A stretch of 64,000 bases of DNA from Comamonas sp. 26 (GTDB taxonomy: Bacteria; Pseudomonadota; Gammaproteobacteria; Burkholderiales; Burkholderiaceae_C). The stretch is taken from NCBI RefSeq assembly GCF_002754475.1, contig NZ_PEFL01000003.1, forward strand, positions 710,303-774,302, written 5' to 3'. The stretch's first letter is position 1; every line of letters starts with the position of its first letter. Positions 43,837 to 57,391 of this stretch are shown in pieces. The notes below the pieces were generated by a model that was not told where the DNA came from, made no database searches, and was given only the letters and a program-made list of their open reading frames with translations. The position numbers were made by a program, and so were the translations under genes.

Positions 43837-44199
43837 ATGCGATCGATCCTGGCTGTTGATGATTCCCCCTCGATGCGAAAGATGGTTTCTTTCACATTGA
43901 GCAGTGCTGGCTTTAAGGTGGTGGAGGCCGTCGATGGTGTAGATGCACTTGAAAAAGCCCAGGCAGAAAACATAGATCTGGTGCTGGCCGACCAGAACAT
44001 GCCGCGCCTTGATGGCATTGGCCTTACCCGCAAGCTGCGCGAAGACCCCAAGTTCAAGGGAACGCCCATCTTGATTTTGACGACGGAATCCAGCGATTTG
44101 ATGAAGCAGGCAGGCCGTGCCGCAGGGGCTACGGGCTGGCTGGTTAAGCCTTTTGACCCCAATCGTTTGATTGAAGTCATTCAGAAAGTCCTCCGTTAA
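43837..44199 (+). CDS. cheY: Chemotaxis response regulator CheY (second copy)
   Basis: 120 residues from ATG 43837 (GGAG upstream). A single receiver domain: SILAVDDSPSMRKMVSFTLS, phospho-Asp in LVLADQNMPRLDG, Thr in LILTTESSD and Lys in WLVKPFDPNR. It is of the type found directly upstream of cheA in many beta- and gammaproteobacteria and is clearly different in sequence from the cheY next to cheZ. It may act as a phosphate sink or a second output. Confidence 0.93.
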   Translation: MRSILAVDDSPSMRKMVSFTLSSAGFKVVEAVDGVDALEKAQAENIDLVLADQNMPRLDGIGLTRKLREDPKFKGTPILILTTESSDLMKQAGRAAGATGWLVKPFDPNRLIEVIQKVLR

Positions 44200-44231
44200 G
44201 CCGATAACAACGAATCACAGCAGGAAACACC

Positions 44232-46433
44232 ATGGCGGATACACACCAGGATGGCGCAGGTTCGGGCGCGGACTTTGACCTTAGCCAGTTCTATCAAATT
44301 TTTTTCGAGGAGGCCAGCGAGAACCTCGACCAGATGGAGCAGATGCTGCTCAGCCTGGATTTGTCGGCCGCCGATGACGAAGAGCTCAACGGCATTTTTC
44401 GCTGCGCCCACTCCATCAAGGGCGGCGCGGCAACTTTTGGCTTCTCTGACGTGACTGAGCTGACGCACCGCATGGAGTCCTTGCTGGACCGCCTACGTCG
44501 CCATGAAATCACTCCCATTCCCGCCATGGTTGATGTGTTGCTGGAGTCTGCAGACGCCAGCCGCAGCCTGCTGGCACGTCACCAGTCGGGTGATGAGGGT
44601 GAGCCTATATCCACAGCAGAGCTGGTGGTGCGCATTGAAGCACTGGCACAGGGCTTGACGGAGATTCCACAGGTCAATCGTCCTGCAGCCGTTGCTGAAA
44701 AGGAGCAAGTAGCTCCTGTTGTTGTGGCGCCTGTGCAAATTTCTGCTCCCGCTCAGGTCGCAGCGCCCGGCGCCGTGATCGGTACGGAGCCGCCCGAAGG
44801 TGCGCGCGTGCTGCACATCGACATTGGTCCGCTGCCCAAGCTGGAGCTGGGTGATGCCATCAAGGAGTTATTTCGCGATATTCCCGGTCTGGGCACGATT
44901 CAGGATCAGGTCAGCAGCAAGCCGGATTACCGCCTGTTTGAGGTCAGAACCGTTTCTACCGATGACGAATTGCGTGATTTGTTCGTTTTCCATGTCTCCA
45001 AAGAGCAGGTGCAGATCACGGAGCTGACACAGCAGCTCGCGGCCACTGTCGCTGAGGTTGAGGCTGTGGTAGCCGAGCCTGATGCGATTGTGGCCGGGGA
45101 TGACGAGCAAGCTACACCTTCCGTCCACCTGTCGGCAGAGGAGGCTTATGGCTTTTTTGCCGGAGCACCTGGCAGCCCTGATGCGCTATTGAATCAAGAG
45201 CGTGCAGCGCAAGACCCATCTGCGGCAGGGGCACAAAAGGCTGCTCCCAAGGCGGCGGCTGCGCATATGGAGTCCACCAGCATTCGCGTGGATGTGAAGA
45301 AGGTGGACCAGCTCATCAATCTGGTCGGCGAGCTGGTGATTACACAGGCCATGCTGGCGCAGAACAGCCAGGGTCTGGACCCTACGGCTTATCAACAGCT
45401 GCTGGCGGGGCTGGCCGACCTGGATCGCAACACGCGGGACTTGCAGGAGTCCGTGATGTCGATCCGCATGATTCCCATGTCCACCGTGTTCAGCCGCTTC
45501 CCGCGCATGTTGCGTGATCTGGCGGGCAAGCTGGGCAAGAAGGTGGACTTCATCACGCTGGGTGAAGCCACCGAGCTGGACAAGGGTCTGGTCGAAAAGA
45601 TCACTGACCCGCTGACCCATCTGGTGCGCAACAGCGTGGACCATGGCATTGAGATGCCCGAGGAGCGACTGGCAGCCTGCAAGTCTGAAAACGGCACGCT
45701 GACGCTGGCGGCCTCGCATCAGGGCGGCTCCATCGTCATTGAGGTGCGTGACGACGGCAAGGGCATGAGTCGCGAGAAGATTCTGAGCAAGGCGCGCGAG
45801 CGCGGCATGGATGTGTCTGACAGCATGCCTGACAGCGAAGTCTGGATGCTGATCTTTGCGCCAGGCTTCTCCACCGCCGATGTGGTGACCGATGTGTCGG
45901 GTCGAGGCGTGGGAATGGACGTGGTCAAGCGAAACATCAGCTCATTGGGCGGAACGGTGGAGATTGACTCCGTCGCCGGTCAGGGCATGAAGGTTTCGGT
46001 GCGCCTGCCGCTGACGCTGGCCATCATGGATGGCATGTCGGTCGGTGTGGGCGAGGAGGTCTATATCCTGCCCTTGTCCTCCGTGGTGGAGTCCTTCCAG
46101 GTCAAGGGCGATGATGTGAACACCGTGGCCAATGGCACGCAACTGGTCAAGGTGCGTGATGAATACATGCCCGTGATTGCACTGGAGCGAACCTTCCAGG
46201 TGCCGCGCGCCGATGAGAACGAGACCAGCAACATCATGGTGGTGGTCGAAGCCGACGGCAGCCGTGTGGCGCTGCTGGTGGATGAGCTGCTGGGGCAGCA
46301 CCAGGTGGTGGTGAAGAACCTGGAGAGCAATTACCGCAAGGTGCCCAATGTCTCGGGTGCCACCATTCTGGGCGATGGATCTGTGGCACTGATTCTGGAT
46401 ACCGGCGCTCTGGTGCGTCGAACCCGTCATTGA
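44232..46433 (+). CDS. cheA: Chemotaxis histidine kinase CheA
   Basis: 733 residues. P1 HPt domain with phospho-His60 (CAHSIKGGAATFGFSDVTEL). A P2-like docking domain is around 195-270, P3 dimerisation at VDVKKVDQLINLVGELVITQ, and P4 kinase with N box LTHLVRNSVDHGIE and G boxes VRDDGKGMS and DVSGRGVGMDVVK. A C-terminal CheW-like P5 ends VALILDTGALVRRTRH. It phosphorylates CheY and CheB in response to receptors, none of which is encoded here. Confidence 0.97.
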   Translation: MADTHQDGAGSGADFDLSQFYQIFFEEASENLDQMEQMLLSLDLSAADDEELNGIFRCAHSIKGGAATFGFSDVTELTHRMESLLDRLRRHEITPIPAMVDVLLESADASRSLLARHQSGDEGEPISTAELVVRIEALAQGLTEIPQVNRPAAVAEKEQVAPVVVAPVQISAPAQVAAPGAVIGTEPPEGARVLHIDIGPLPKLELGDAIKELFRDIPGLGTIQDQVSSKPDYRLFEVRTVSTDDELRDLFVFHVSKEQVQITELTQQLAATVAEVEAVVAEPDAIVAGDDEQATPSVHLSAEEAYGFFAGAPGSPDALLNQERAAQDPSAAGAQKAAPKAAAAHMESTSIRVDVKKVDQLINLVGELVITQAMLAQNSQGLDPTAYQQLLAGLADLDRNTRDLQESVMSIRMIPMSTVFSRFPRMLRDLAGKLGKKVDFITLGEATELDKGLVEKITDPLTHLVRNSVDHGIEMPEERLAACKSENGTLTLAASHQGGSIVIEVRDDGKGMSREKILSKARERGMDVSDSMPDSEVWMLIFAPGFSTADVVTDVSGRGVGMDVVKRNISSLGGTVEIDSVAGQGMKVSVRLPLTLAIMDGMSVGVGEEVYILPLSSVVESFQVKGDDVNTVANGTQLVKVRDEYMPVIALERTFQVPRADENETSNIMVVVEADGSRVALLVDELLGQHQVVVKNLESNYRKVPNVSGATILGDGSVALILDTGALVRRTRH

Positions 46434-46499
46434 CCTTGAGCCTGGCTTGAGCCAAGCCGCCCCGCGACTGAACCGACCTGAATAACCGAGAGAGCTGAC

Positions 46500-46988
46500 A
46501 TGAACATCCTCAACAAGACTGCCGAAGGCCTGGCCACTGGCTCCCGCGAATATCTGACCTTCCGCCTGGGCGCTGAGGAGTACGGCATCGACATCCTTAA
46601 GGTGCAGGAAATCCGTGGCTACGAGCCTCCCACACGCATTGCCAATGCCCCCGAGTTCATCAAGGGTGTGGTCAATCTGCGCGGCACCATCGTGCCTATC
46701 GTGGACATGCGCCTGCGCTTTAACTGTTCCGAAGTGGAGTACAACGCCTTCACCGTGGTCATCATCCTGAATCTGGGCCGCCGCGTGGTGGGCATTGTGG
46801 TGGACTCGGTCAGCGATGTGATGGAGCTGGCTGCGGATGCCGTGCGCCCCGCACCAGATATCGAAAGCGCCATCGACAGTGGCTGCATTCTGGGCCTGGG
46901 CTCGGTGGGCGAGCGCATGCTCATCTTGCTGGACATTGAAAAGCTCATGGGCAACGTCGACATGGGCCTGGTGGCCTCTGAAGCCTGA
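46500..46988 (+). CDS. cheW: Chemotaxis coupling protein CheW
   Basis: 162 residues. The CheW fold is seen in YLTFRLGAEEYGIDILKVQE, PEFIKGVVNLRGTIVPIVDM and GIVVDSVSDVMELAADAVRP. It links receptors to CheA. It is preceded by a ribosome site (AGAGAG) 66 bases after cheA. Confidence 0.96.
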   Translation: MNILNKTAEGLATGSREYLTFRLGAEEYGIDILKVQEIRGYEPPTRIANAPEFIKGVVNLRGTIVPIVDMRLRFNCSEVEYNAFTVVIILNLGRRVVGIVVDSVSDVMELAADAVRPAPDIESAIDSGCILGLGSVGERMLILLDIEKLMGNVDMGLVASEA

Positions 46989-47005
46989 GCGATCCAGAGG
47001 CCTGT

Positions 47006-47920
47006 GTGCTGAATCTGGGGCGTAGCGCTTCATCCAACAAAGCTCCTGCGCATCTGGTGCAGGACGACGATGCGTCGCCAGACCAATTGTCTGGCCCGCT
47101 GACGCAGGGGCGCGAGTTCGTCTGGTCTAACCGTGACTTCTCCCGCGTTCAGGCGCTGATCTACAAACATGCCGGCATCAGCCTGCATGATGGCAAGCAC
47201 GCCATGGTCTACAGCCGCCTGTCCCGCCGCTTGCGCGAAACAGGGTACGAGAGCTTTGCCAGCTATCTGGACTGGCTGGAGTCGATTAACGATGGACCGG
47301 AGTGGCAAGAGTTCGTCAATGCTCTCACCACCAATCTGACGGCATTCTTTCGCGAGCAGCACCATTTTGAAATTCTGCAGCAGCACCTGCGCAGCCATAA
47401 GCCGGCTGGCAATGGCTGGAAGGTGTGGTGCAACGCGGCATCGACGGGTGAAGAGCCTTATTCCATTCTGATGACGGCGGTCGAGAGTCTGGGTGCATCG
47501 CCCAGCTTTCAGCTGACGGCAAGCGACATTGATTCACGCGTGCTGGAGACTGCATCGCGCGGCGTGTACCGGGCCGAAAGCGTCAAGGGCGTTAGTACCG
47601 AGCGGCTGCACCGTTTCTTTTTGCGTGGACGCTCGGGCAACTCAGGCATGGTTCGCATCAAGCCAGAGCTGCGCCAGATGGTGGATTTCATCAATGTCAA
47701 CCTGATTGCGGGTGACTGGCCATTTCGCGAGAAATTCGACGTGGTCTTTTGTCGCAACGTGATGATTTACTTTGATGCGCCGACCCAGCGCCGTGTGCTG
47801 GAGCGTATTCATCAGGTGCTGAAGCCCGGCGGGCTGCTGTTTGTGGGCCATGCCGAGAATTTCAGCGATGCGCGTGATCTGTTCGCTCTCAAGGGGAAGA
47901 CCGTTTATGAGCGTCAATGA
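47006..47920 (+). CDS. cheR: Chemotaxis protein methyltransferase CheR
   Basis: 304 residues from a GTG start at 47006 with AGAGG upstream. The N-terminal helical domain includes LTTNLTAFFREQHHFEILQQ. The SAM-binding domain has VWCNAASTGEEPYSILMTAV, VLETASRGVYRAESV and VFCRNVMIYFDAPTQRRVLE. It methylates receptor glutamates for adaptation, opposed by CheB. Confidence 0.95.
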   Translation: MLNLGRSASSNKAPAHLVQDDDASPDQLSGPLTQGREFVWSNRDFSRVQALIYKHAGISLHDGKHAMVYSRLSRRLRETGYESFASYLDWLESINDGPEWQEFVNALTTNLTAFFREQHHFEILQQHLRSHKPAGNGWKVWCNAASTGEEPYSILMTAVESLGASPSFQLTASDIDSRVLETASRGVYRAESVKGVSTERLHRFFLRGRSGNSGMVRIKPELRQMVDFINVNLIAGDWPFREKFDVVFCRNVMIYFDAPTQRRVLERIHQVLKPGGLLFVGHAENFSDARDLFALKGKTVYERQ

Positions 47921-47944
47921 GTCTGAAGGGCAGGGGCGGCAGTC

Positions 47945-48679
47945 ATGAGGAATCTGAGCTCTCCGCCGGATATGCCGGGTGCTGGCGCTGCAGGCTGGTC
48001 TTTGCGCAGCCCAGCCTATATGGGGCAGGCCTCTGCTGAGCCGGCAGCCGTGGCGCCGGTGTCATCGCTGGAGCAGCTCAAGCGTCGGCCACGCCAGCCG
48101 GGTGAGGCCTCGTTCTTTTATTACGACCCGCACTTTCAGCTCAACTCAGCCAAGGTGCTGCCGGGTGAGTATTTTGTCTCGCGCGACGAGATGGCCATCG
48201 TCACCGTGTTGGGCTCCTGCATTGCAGCTTGTTTGTGGGATCGATTCATGCGCATTGGCGGCATGAACCACTTCATGCTGCCCGAGGGCGATAGCAGAGA
48301 TGTCTCGGGCCGTTATGGCTCGTACGCGATGGAGCTGCTGATTAACGAGATGCTGAAGATGGGTGCGCGGCGTGAGTCCATGCAGGCCAAGGTTTTCGGC
48401 GGCGCTCAGGTCATGGCCAACTTCACGACCATGAACGTGGGTGAGCGCAACACCGATTTTGTGACAGAGTATTTGCAGACCGAGCGCATTCCTATCGTCT
48501 CTGAAGACGTGCTGGATATTTACCCGCGCAAAGTGGTCTTTTTTCCATCCACCGGCAAGGCCATGGTCAAACGACTGGCCCACGCCCATCCTGAAGCGCT
48601 GGTGCGGCAGGAAATCAGCCGTGGCAGCGCCGCTGTCGTTGCGCGCAACACGGCGGGTGGCTCGGTGGATCTGTTTTGA
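47945..48679 (+). CDS. cheD: Chemoreceptor glutamine deamidase CheD
   Basis: 244 residues with an N-terminal extension of about 60 poorly conserved residues. The catalytic Cys lies in VTVLGSCIAACLWD and the catalytic His in IGGMNHFMLPEGD, as in the CheD family. It deamidates receptor glutamines and in some bacteria also modulates CheC-type phosphatases. It ends GGSVDLF, close to the tail of the 43345-43794 protein. Confidence 0.94.
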   Translation: MRNLSSPPDMPGAGAAGWSLRSPAYMGQASAEPAAVAPVSSLEQLKRRPRQPGEASFFYYDPHFQLNSAKVLPGEYFVSRDEMAIVTVLGSCIAACLWDRFMRIGGMNHFMLPEGDSRDVSGRYGSYAMELLINEMLKMGARRESMQAKVFGGAQVMANFTTMNVGERNTDFVTEYLQTERIPIVSEDVLDIYPRKVVFFPSTGKAMVKRLAHAHPEALVRQEISRGSAAVVARNTAGGSVDLF

Positions 48680-48692
48680 GGAAGGTTGAGCT

Positions 48693-49796
48693 TTGTTAAA
48701 GCCAAAAATTAGGGTGATCGTGGTAGACGACTCTGCGCTGGTGCGCAGTTTGTTGGCCGAGATCATCAACCGTCAGCACGATATGGAATGCATTGGTTCG
48801 GCCAATGATCCGCTGATCGCGCGCGAGATGATTCGCGAACTGAACCCGGACGTCATCACGCTGGATGTGGAAATGCCCCGTATGGATGGCATTGACTTTC
48901 TGGGGCGTCTCATGCGCCTTCGCCCCATGCCGGTGGTGATGATCTCCACGCTGACCGAGCGCGGCGCTGAAGTCACCATGCGTGCGCTGGAACTGGGAGC
49001 CATTGACTTTGTGGCCAAGCCCCGCGTGGGTGTTGCCAATGGTTTGCAGGAACTCGCCACGCAGATCGTGGACAAGATTCGTGTGGCGGCGGTCGCTCAG
49101 GTGCATCGCCTGCCGGTAGCGCCACATGGCGTGGCTGCGGGGGCCAAGCCTGCTGTGGCCCGTCCGCCAGTCGTGCCGACGCTGCTGGGGCGAGTCTCTA
49201 CCGAAAAAATCATTGCCATTGGCGCCTCCACGGGCGGCACAGAAGCGATTCGGGAAGTGCTGAGCCATTTGCCCGCCGATTGCCCTGCCATCGTCATCAC
49301 CCAGCATATGCCGCCGGGCTTCACCACCAGCTTTGCGGCGCGGCTCAACAGCCTGTGCCAGATGACGGTGAAGGAAGCCACGCATGGCGAGCGCCTGCTG
49401 CCCGGCCATGCCTATATCGCCCCAGGCGGCAAGCATTTTTCCATCAGCCGCAGCGGTGCCAACTATGTGGCCGTGGTGGATGATGCGCCGCCGGTGAACC
49501 GCCACAAGCCCTCAGTCGAGGTGTTGTTCAAGTCGGTGGCGGCCAATGCGGGCCGTAACGCCTACGGAATCATGCTCACGGGCATGGGGGCCGATGGTGC
49601 AGCCGCCATGCGCGAGATGCGTGACGCAGGTAGCTATAACCTGGTGCAGGACGAAGCCACTTGCATCGTCTTTGGTATGCCGCGCGAAGCCATTGCCCAC
49701 GGTGCGGCTGACGAGGTGCTGCCCCTGCCGCAAATTGCGCAAGCCCTGCTGATCAAGCTGCGTGGCGGCTCCGATCAAGTGCACCATCGCATCTAA
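48693..49796 (+). CDS. cheB: Chemotaxis methylesterase CheB
   Basis: 367 residues from a TTG start at 48693 with a strong GAGGAAGG site upstream. The receiver domain has Asp58 ([13 protein letters not shown]). The C-terminal methylesterase has the catalytic triad Ser179 (GASTGG), His205 (TQHMPPGF) and Asp301 (GMGADGA). It removes receptor methyl groups when phosphorylated by CheA. It is the last gene of the chemotaxis operon. Confidence 0.96.
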   Translation: MLKPKIRVIVVDDSALVRSLLAEIINRQHDMECIGSANDPLIAREMIRELNPDVITLDVEMPRMDGIDFLGRLMRLRPMPVVMISTLTERGAEVTMRALELGAIDFVAKPRVGVANGLQELATQIVDKIRVAAVAQVHRLPVAPHGVAAGAKPAVARPPVVPTLLGRVSTEKIIAIGASTGGTEAIREVLSHLPADCPAIVITQHMPPGFTTSFAARLNSLCQMTVKEATHGERLLPGHAYIAPGGKHFSISRSGANYVAVVDDAPPVNRHKPSVEVLFKSVAANAGRNAYGIMLTGMGADGAAAMREMRDAGSYNLVQDEATCIVFGMPREAIAHGAADEVLPLPQIAQALLIKLRGGSDQVHHRI

Positions 49797-49804
49797 AGCT
49801 GTAT

Positions 49805-49895
49805 AAAAAGAGAGCGCCTTGCGCCTGCCATTCAAGGGTCTTCGCTATATAAGTAGCTGAAGTCATTGAAGGACAAGCACAAGGCGCTCTTTTAT
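49805..49895. terminator. Bidirectional terminator between cheB and uup
   Basis: Arms AGAGCGCCTTG (49811-49821) and CAAGGCGCTCT (49880-49890) are perfectly complementary over 11 bp. A run of A precedes the left arm and T-rich sequence follows the right arm, so it works in both directions. The 58-base loop contains a second weak repeat-like element. Confidence 0.65.
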
Positions 49896-49920
49896 TGATT
49901 GCAGCACTTGGCTGCTGCGC

Positions 49921-51807
49921 TTAGGCGGACAGAGCTGTCCAGCGCTCCAGTGCTTCCATCAGCGCTTCGTCAATTTCCGAATCACGCTGGTGCATGGCGA
50001 CCGCCTTGGAGTTGTCGGTCGAGAACAGATTGCCGTCAGCCAGCGCTTCCTGAATCTGCTTTTGCTCGGCTTCCAGTGCAGCAATCTGGGCAGGCAGGGT
50101 TTCCAGCTCACGCTGCTCTTTGTAGCTGAGCTTTTTCTTTGGGCTTGCCACGCTTTCGGCGGGGGCTGCTACAGGCTTGGCTTCTTCCTTGGGAGTGCTC
50201 TTGGGCTGGGCGGCGGCTGCAATTGCCTTGCTGCGGCGCGATTGCTCCATCCAGTCCGTCACGCCGCCTTCATATTCACGCCAGTGGCCAGGGCCTTCCC
50301 AGGCAATGGTGCTGGTGACGACGTTGTCGAGGAAGGTGCGGTCATGGCTGACCAGGAAGACGGTGCCGTCGTAGCTTTGCAGCAGGTCTTCCAGCATATC
50401 CAGCGTCTCGATGTCGAGGTCGTTGGTCGGCTCGTCCAGCACCAGCACATTGGCAGGGCGGGCAAACAGGCGGGCCAGCAGCAAACGGTTGCGCTCACCA
50501 CCCGACAGAGAGCGCACGGGAGAATGCGCACGCGCGGGCGAGAACAGGAAGTCGCTCAGATAGCTCTTGACGTGCTTCTTCTGGTTGCCAATTTCAATCC
50601 ACTCGCTACCGGGGCTGATGAAATCCTCCAGCGTTGCATCCAGATCGACTTGGTGGCGCATCTGGTCAAAGTAGGCAACCTGCATATTGGCGCCTAGGCG
50701 CACATTGCCGCTATCCGGTGCCAGCTCGCCCAAGATCATCTTGAGCAGCGTCGTCTTGCCAGCGCCATTGGGGCCCAGCAGGCCCACCTTGTCGCCACGC
50801 AAAATCGTACCGCTGAATTTTTCAACAATGTTCTTTTCGCCGTAGACCTTGCTGACATCGGTCAGCTCGGCCACGATCTTGCCCTGGTAGCTGTCACCCT
50901 TGCCAGAGGCAATATCCATGTTCACGCTGCCTTGCACATCGCGGCGAGCGGAGCGATTGGCCCGCAACTCTTGCAAGCGGGTGATGCGGCTCTGGCTACG
51001 CGTGCGGCGGGCTTCCACGCCCTTGCGAATCCAGACTTCTTCTTGGGCCAGCAGCTTGTCGGCCTTGGCGTTGATAACCGCCTCTTGCGCCAACTGTTCT
51101 TCTTTTTGCACAACGTATTGAGCAAAGTTACCAGGGTACGAGAGCAGGTGGCCTCGGTCCAGCTCCACAATGCGCGTGGCAATGCGGTCCAGGAAGCTGC
51201 GGTCGTGGGTGATGGTGATGACGCTTCCCTTGAAAGCAATCAGCAAATCTTCCAGCCACTCAATAGAGTCCAGGTCCAAGTGGTTGGTTGGCTCATCCAG
51301 CAGCAGCACATCGGGGCGGGCCACCAAAGCTTGCGCCAGCGCTACGCGCTTACGAGTACCGCCAGATAGGCTGCCCACCAGAGCGTTAGGGTCCAGATGC
51401 AGACGCTGCAGCGTTTCTTCTACGCGCTGCTCCCAGTTCCAGGCGTCATAAGCCTCAATCTGGGTCTGCAAGACATCCAGATCCTCGCCCTCGCCGCCAG
51501 CCAAATAGCGCTCACGCACGGCAATCACAGCCGCCAGACCATCGGATGCGGATTCAAAGACTGTGTGCTCCGGCTTCAGATCCGGCTCTTGGGCTACATA
51601 AGTAATGCGAACCCCGTTTTGGACCTGGACCTGACCGTCATCGGCTTTTGCCAGGCCGCCCAAAATTTTGAGCAGCGAAGACTTGCCAGCGCCATTGCGG
51701 CCGATCAGACCGACGCGTTCGCCGGTTTCCAGGGAGAAAGTGGCGTGGTCCAACAGGGCCACGTGCCCGAACGCCAATTGAGCGTCCAACAAAGTAATCA
51801 GTGCCAT
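49921..51807 (-). CDS. uup: ABC-F family ATPase Uup
   Basis: 628 residues with two ABC domains: Walker A GRNGAGKSS and GPNGAGKTT, signatures SLSGGTRKR and SLSGGERNR, Walker B VLLLDEPTNHLDLDS and VLVLDEPTNDLDIET. There are no membrane segments. The linker QEEVWIRKGVEARRTRSQSR and the C-terminal coiled-coil extension are characteristic of Uup rather than EttA. ABC-F proteins act on ribosomes or DNA, not transport. It is convergent with cheB and divergent from the rRNA operon. Confidence 0.92.
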   Translation of the reverse strand: MALITLLDAQLAFGHVALLDHATFSLETGERVGLIGRNGAGKSSLLKILGGLAKADDGQVQVQNGVRITYVAQEPDLKPEHTVFESASDGLAAVIAVRERYLAGGEGEDLDVLQTQIEAYDAWNWEQRVEETLQRLHLDPNALVGSLSGGTRKRVALAQALVARPDVLLLDEPTNHLDLDSIEWLEDLLIAFKGSVITITHDRSFLDRIATRIVELDRGHLLSYPGNFAQYVVQKEEQLAQEAVINAKADKLLAQEEVWIRKGVEARRTRSQSRITRLQELRANRSARRDVQGSVNMDIASGKGDSYQGKIVAELTDVSKVYGEKNIVEKFSGTILRGDKVGLLGPNGAGKTTLLKMILGELAPDSGNVRLGANMQVAYFDQMRHQVDLDATLEDFISPGSEWIEIGNQKKHVKSYLSDFLFSPARAHSPVRSLSGGERNRLLLARLFARPANVLVLDEPTNDLDIETLDMLEDLLQSYDGTVFLVSHDRTFLDNVVTSTIAWEGPGHWREYEGGVTDWMEQSRRSKAIAAAAQPKSTPKEEAKPVAAPAESVASPKKKLSYKEQRELETLPAQIAALEAEQKQIQEALADGNLFSTDNSKAVAMHQRDSEIDEALMEALERWTALSA

Positions 51808-51833
51808 CGTGCGCGCATTATCTATGTACTGCT

Positions 51834-51867
51834 ATAGAGACAGAGGCCGTCAGGCCTCTGTCTCTAT
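51834..51867. repeat. Perfect 15-bp inverted repeat between uup and the rRNA operon
   Basis: ATAGAGACAGAGGCC, a GTCA loop, then its exact complement GGCCTCTGTCTCTAT. No T-run follows on either strand, so a simple terminator is unlikely. It lies 27 bases upstream of the uup start and 62 bases upstream of the likely rRNA -35. Confidence 0.75.
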
Positions 51868-51929
51868 CTGCTCCAGGGGCGAGATCAACGGCAAAGACCC
51901 CTTCAAGGCATGAAGCTTTTGTGTCAGTT

Positions 51930-51957
51930 TTGACTGATCTAGGGTTTCACCTATGCT
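51930..51957 (+). promoter_or_regulatory. rrn: Candidate promoter of the first rRNA operon
   Basis: TTGACT, a 16-base spacer and TATGCT, about 320 bases upstream of the first 16S. The -35 overlaps a small palindrome TCAGT-TTTG-ACTGA. A second start site further down (TACACT near 52032) is possible. From 52041 onward the leader is shared with the other rRNA copies. Confidence 0.5.
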
Positions 51958-52103
51958 ATAGTTCAACCCATCGCAGCAAACAACTGCCTCGCAGACTTAA
52001 AAAAGTCACGGTGAAGCAGATGAAAGCTGTGATACACTGAAAGGCTTCGCTGATCACAGCAAGCAACGAAATTCAAAAGTGGTTCTGCCGGTTTTGAGTT
52101 CTC

Positions 52104-52117
52104 GGTTCCTTAAAAAA
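52104..52117 (+). promoter_or_regulatory. boxA-like antitermination element in the 16S leader
   Basis: GGTTCCTTAAAAAA resembles the rRNA boxA (TGCTCTTTAACA) and lies just upstream of the 16S processing stem, where boxA is expected. The match is partial. Confidence 0.35.
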
Positions 52118-52278
52118 ATACAGCCGATAAGCGTGGGCGTTTGATGGCAAGCAGCCAGTTCTTCGGAGCAAAACTCTTCGGAGTATCAAGCGCTCACAAA
52201 AACAGTAATTATTGAAGAATTTATTCTTCTTGATTCCGTCAAGTGAGTGAGCAGTCGAAAGACTTTAAATTCAAGATC

Positions 52279-53811
<1,533 letters not shown>

Positions 53812-53911
53812 CTGGAAAAATGCTGCTTTAAATTGAACGTCCACACTTATCGGTTGTTGGAACAAGCCAAAGCTTGATAGGCAAGGAAACTTGCTTGTTG
53901 TGTTGAGGAAT

Positions 53912-53988
53912 GGGTCTGTAGCTCAGCTGGTTAGAGCACTGTGTTGATAACGCAGGGGTCGTTGGTTCGAGCCCAACTAGACCCACCA
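53912..53988 (+). tRNA. ileT: tRNA-Ile (GAT), copy 1
   Basis: 77 bases including the encoded CCA. Acceptor GGGTCTG pairs with TAGACCC; the anticodon GAT is at 53946-53948; the T-arm is GTTGG-TTCGAGC-CCAAC. It is the standard first tRNA in the 16S-23S spacer. Confidence 0.97.
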
Positions 53989-54017
53989 AGATTCCAATGC
54001 CAGTGCAAGAGGATCCT

Positions 54018-54093
54018 GGGGGATTAGCTCAGCTGGGAGAGCACCTGCTTTGCAAGCAGGGGGTCGTCGGTTCGATCCCGTCATCCTCCACCA
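54018..54093 (+). tRNA. alaT: tRNA-Ala (TGC), copy 1
   Basis: 76 bases including CCA. Acceptor GGGGGAT pairs with ATCCTCC with one G-T wobble; anticodon loop TTTGCAA carries TGC. It follows tRNA-Ile by 29 bases in the rRNA spacer. Confidence 0.97.
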
Positions 54094-54184
54094 AGTTTAA
54101 AAATGATAGCGCCTGAAGGTGCTATAATCGTTGGCTCAGCAGATGTTGCAAGGCATGAGGTTGAGAAGCAAGAAAACAGAAATT

Positions 54185-54223
54185 CAATATAAAAGCAGTC
54201 TGAAGCAGACTGCTTTTATATTG
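54185..54223. repeat. 17-bp perfect inverted repeat in the tRNA-Ala to 23S spacer
   Basis: CAATATAAAAGCAGTCT, a 5-base loop, then AGACTGCTTTTATATTG. It would form a long hairpin in the precursor RNA, probably an RNase III or structural element of the spacer. It is repeated identically at 59942-59980. Confidence 0.8.
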
Positions 54224-54240
54224 ATCTTTGATCAATAGGC

Positions 54241-54253
54241 TGTTCTTTAAAAA
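54241..54253 (+). promoter_or_regulatory. boxA-like antitermination element upstream of 23S
   Basis: TGTTCTTTAAAAA matches most positions of the rRNA boxA. It is directly followed by the 23S precursor stem arm AATTCATAGAGTC. Confidence 0.6.
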
Positions 54254-54511
54254 TTCATAGAGTCGAAATCAGCGTTGCTGGTGGAAAGCGCAAACCAAGG
54301 TTTGTGCACCGTGCCATCAGCAACTTTTTGATTGCGTCAAAACAAATATTTTGCGAAAGCAAAGATATTTAGTAATGACGAATATTCTCTAAGCTGTATC
54401 GAAAGATACAGCCAAAGATATTCACATTACGGCATAACGCGTGAGGTGCAAGACCTCACCAGTCTTTGAAATCTAGAGCTTTGTGTTTCGCAAGAGACGT
54501 CAAAGTTATAG

Positions 54512-57391
<2,880 letters not shown>

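Noticed and set aside
51834..51867. Reading the 15-bp palindrome as a terminator
   Set aside because: There is no T-run on either side, and it lies upstream of both divergent genes rather than downstream of one.
54096..54128. Internal promoter in the rRNA spacer (TATAAT at 54123-54128)
   Set aside because: The -10 is perfect but no -35 at acceptable spacing was found; the only TTTAAA is 21 bases away.
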